DNA of 64,000 nt from positions 248,001-312,000 of the forward strand of contig NW_027043828.1 in assembly GCF_037102585.1 (NCBI RefSeq). Reading direction: 5' to 3'. The notes beneath the pieces were generated by a model. That model ran no database searches. It saw only the letters and a program-made list of their open reading frames with translations, and was not told the origin of the DNA. The position numbers and the translations under genes are program-made. The stretch's first letter is position 1; each line of letters opens with the position of its first letter. This document shows, piece after piece, positions 61,559 through 64,000 of this stretch. Source of the stretch: Saccharomycopsis crataegensis (lineage: Eukaryota; Ascomycota; Saccharomycetes; Ascoideales; Saccharomycopsidaceae).

Positions 61559-61943
61559 AATAAGTATATAATAAATAGAGCAACTTTGTTAACACTCAAA
61601 GGTTATTATTTTTTGTTGTCCTACCTCTATATATGATTCAAATTATAAATTATAGAACAATTGTTAATAGCAAATGTTTATACAAAACAGATAATATATA
61701 GATTGAAAAAAAAAAAAAAAAATAAAAATAAAAATAAAAGACCCAGTATGTTTTGATAGAATTCCATATTGTTGAATAATCAAGATAAAGCCTGTACCAA
61801 CTGCTGTCCCCCTCTTCGTAATTTCAATTATTATTTGAAAAAAGAAAAAGAACCCTTGATCAAGGTTTTATACCTCAATTAATATTTTGAAGCAAAATGT
61901 TTGCTTGTTTGTTTTTTGTTCTTCTTTTCATTTAAAATACCCC
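61559..61943. other. intergenic between convergent TWF1 and VPS68
   Basis: AT-rich flanks with an A run at 61707-61722. No gene is seen. Confidence 0.6.
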
Positions 61944-62465
61944 TCATAATGCTAAAGAGTACGAATATTCATCTTCCACGCTCTGACTAACCCACAAAGA
62001 AATACAACTCAACATTATTGATACATTAGTGATGACATTGGCAACCCCCATCCCCAACGTAGGGTACTCGTTGTATCCTTTAGAAATGAACTTCATGATC
62101 AACACCACAAACGAGCCTGCTAAGCCACCTGCTAATAGACTAAACCCTAAGAACAAGATGACCCTTGCCTGATACGTGGTGGATGAGGCCCCGCCTCCCA
62201 ACGCATCATCAAACAACCGGCTTTTATCGATTGAGGTAACTATGAGCATTCCCAAAGCGGAACAGATTCCGGGAATCCAATCAATGAATGTTACGTGAAC
62301 TACCGAGGCGTTGACGGTCTTGCTGTAGATGGCAGCATCTATTAAGAACCAAAAGGCGATGGCAAAGAGAGCTCCACTGATATAAACCCCACCACTTCTG
62401 ACAATAGTCGATGAAGGTAAATGGAAGGGCAAGCGGAATCTGAAGAGTCTATCTTGAGAGTCCAT
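61944..62465 (-). CDS. VPS68: vacuolar protein sorting protein Vps68 (TMEM50/UPF0220 family)
   Basis: This 173-aa protein starts at an ATG at 62465 and has four membrane segments at about residues 27-47 (GVYISGALFAIAFWFLIDA), 60-80 (WIPGICSALGMLIVTSI), 102-127 and 142-160. The length and the phrase IPGICSALGMLIVTSID followed by a loop and a Gly-rich third helix match TMEM50/Vps68. In S. cerevisiae Vps68 works with Vps55 at late endosomes in endosome-to-vacuole traffic. It shares a short divergent promoter with the mitochondrial uS11m gene, which carries CACGTG at 62613-62618. Confidence 0.94.
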   Translation of the reverse strand: MDSQDRLFRFRLPFHLPSSTIVRSGGVYISGALFAIAFWFLIDAAIYSKTVNASVVHVTFIDWIPGICSALGMLIVTSIDKSRLFDDALGGGASSTTYQARVILFLGFSLLAGGLAGSFVVLIMKFISKGYNEYPTLGMGVANVITNVSIMLSCISLWVSQSVEDEYSYSLAL

Positions 62466-62722
62466 TATGGAGGTATTTATTGGTGGGGATATTAAAATAG
62501 CTTAATTGCTAGTCTCTCTATCATCAGGTTATATTTTGTTATTGTATTAATTTTGTGTTGACGTTTTGGGAGCACCGATTATGTCAGCACACTTTAGATT
62601 TTACGTAATATTCACGTGCATGGCTGCCTTTTTTCACCAAAGAAAAAATGATTAAGAAAATTTACAATTGGCAAATTTTGGCCGTGGATGGTATAACCAT
62701 AATATTATTATTATCATCTACA

Positions 62723-63406
62723 ATGTTCAGAAGCTGGTTGTCATCACAGAGTGTTGGGGTCCGCTCAATATCCCAACGTGTCTTTTCTAGAGGTAAGTGC
62801 ATTACCATATGGTTGTTGTATATGTATTATATGATAATGTTGAAGAAAGATCAAGCATACCAAAATCATTGTTAGTTAATTATAGTTTACTAACTATTCA
62901 ATATAGAATTCTCTACCTCCAAAATAACACAGGCTCCAGGAAACAATAAAATAGTCAAGAAAGAAAAAGTGGTGAAAAACATCTTGTACTGTAACTTTGG
63001 GAGAAACAATACCCATTTGGCGCTTGTGTCAGTTATCGAAGACTTGAACTTCCTTAAAAACAACCCAGAACTCTCTTACAATGACAAAATGCTTTACTAC
63101 TTACGTTTGCCCCAGAAATTGAGAATCCACTTGTCTTGTGGTAATGTGGGGTTCAGAAAAGCCGCCAGAGGGGAGTACGAAGCAGCTTTCCAAACCACCG
63201 TCAAGATGTTCAAATTAATAGAAGAAAGAAAACTCTTTGATGATTTGGAAGTCGATCTTAGAAATTTTGGTAAAGGTAGAGCCGCATTTCAAGCAGCGTT
63301 ATTGGGTAAAGAAGGTTTGAAAATAAAGCCTTTGGTGACTAAATTGTCGGAATCGACCAAGTTGAAATTCGGTGGTGTTAGATCTCCTCGTGAAAGACGT
63401 TTGTGA
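62723..63406 (+). CDS. MRPS18: mitochondrial small-subunit ribosomal protein uS11m (Mrps18)
   Basis: Exon 1 is 62723-62792 and exon 2 is 62907-63406. The intron is 114 bases with donor GTAAGT, branch TACTAAC (62888-62894) and acceptor TATAG. The spliced frame gives 189 aa. I chose the ATG at 62723 because [15 protein letters not shown] is a typical basic, Ser-rich mitochondrial presequence. An in-frame ATG at 62648 would add 25 mostly hydrophobic residues (214 aa) and is the alternative. The uS11 features are [12 protein letters not shown] (the usual NNT strand), [11 protein letters not shown] and the C-terminal [10 protein letters not shown], the rRNA-binding tail. S. cerevisiae Mrps18 is 217 aa. 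Confidence 0.92.
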
Positions 63407-64000
63407 GTGTCATTTTCGAAGGGTACTGTTTTCTTGGTGGGTGTCCATTTATTGCAACATTTCTTTACTTGTATATGCTTAATGAATTTTCTGTAGTTAA
63501 TATTAGACTGACTATGATTTATATAACGTGTAGGATAATAACCCAACTATAATGGGGTTGTTCTTCTCGTTAAAATTATTTAATATCTTGATATTGGCAT
63601 TAATGGAATTGTATAGACCTGGCTAGGCCTGTCAGAATTGTCGATTACTTATTTGATGAGTTTGGTAGTTAATTGCCCACAAAAAAAATAAAGAAAAATG
63701 TGTCAAAATCACCAAAACACAAAGGACGATAATGATGTTGATGGCATCATGCTAGGGCGCAGTCCTTGAGAGAAGCTGCAACGGAACGGCAATTTTTTAT
63801 CGCTGGATCAAAAAAACATATCACATGGTTTGTTGCTGGCTATTAGTAGGGCTAAGTGATCACCCCTGTGACTTCATTTTCGATGAAACAGCTGGTAATG
63901 ACACGTGATAAAATGCTGGCCTCGGGCACCCCCTCTCCCGCGGTGTGTCTGTGTGTGTGTGTGTCTCCTCTCAGCGTGTGGTTTTTTTTTTCTTTCATGA
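63407..64000. other. intergenic right end, probably promoter of a gene outside the window
   Basis: This contains CACGTG at 63902-63907 (in GACACGTGATA), a GC-rich CCCCCTCTCCCGCGG block (about 63928-63942), and a GT run at 63943-63964 followed by a T run. No frame is supported. Confidence 0.45.

Noticed and set aside
62613-62618. CACGTG motifs in several promoters considered as centromere element I
   Set aside because: No adjacent AT-rich element II plus element III pattern was found at any of them.

Overview
This window is nuclear DNA from a budding yeast (Saccharomycotina). The evidence is compact, mostly intronless genes with recognisable yeast orthologues, introns with TACTAAC-type branch sites and GTAAGT/GTATGT donors, poly(dA:dT) promoters, and an alternative oxidase gene, which argues against Saccharomyces itself. 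CTG codons are rare. I could not decide whether CTG means Leu or Ser here, and translations assume the standard code. Promoters of RPL41 and of a putative snoRNA host carry CACGTG (Cbf1-type) and CCCTAA (Tbf1-type) sites, the arrangement used by Candida-like yeasts.

Left part (1-12 kb): the 3' end of an alternative oxidase gene; the 25-codon RPL41; a mitochondrial K+/H+-exchange-related protein; a 279-aa unknown protein that I assemble from six exons; a disordered basic protein; a PRPP synthetase; UBC6; an unlisted 49-aa cysteine-rich protein; and GUA1. PRPP synthetase and GMP synthase both serve purine nucleotide synthesis.

Centre (12-31 kb): adenylate cyclase CYR1, the RNA-end-processing factor RAI1 and the Ras exchange factor CDC25 all point leftward, so the upstream activator (CDC25, via Ras) and its effector (CYR1) lie within 15 kb. 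They are followed by an AST1-like dehydrogenase-fold protein and DPH3. Between DPH3 and ZWF1 lies what looks like a spliced noncoding transcript with a C/D-box snoRNA in its intron.

Right part: ZWF1, a 2.2-kb repeat-rich gap, EPL1 (NuA4), RIM9 (pH sensing) and SEC9 (exocytic SNARE). From 43 to 50 kb there is a gene-poor island with two decayed copies of one unknown gene family flanking an intact secreted RNase T2 gene, plus decayed coding sequence on the other strand. The ordinary gene-dense pattern then resumes: an MPN-domain protein (CSN6/eIF3f type), a two-exon repeat-bearing scaffold protein, a PMT2/PMT6-type O-mannosyltransferase, a MATE transporter, twinfilin, VPS68 and the mitochondrial ribosomal protein uS11m.

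Several intergenic stretches hold old, diverged tandem repeats of about 50-115 bp. No tRNA, rRNA, CRISPR array or intact transposon was seen.
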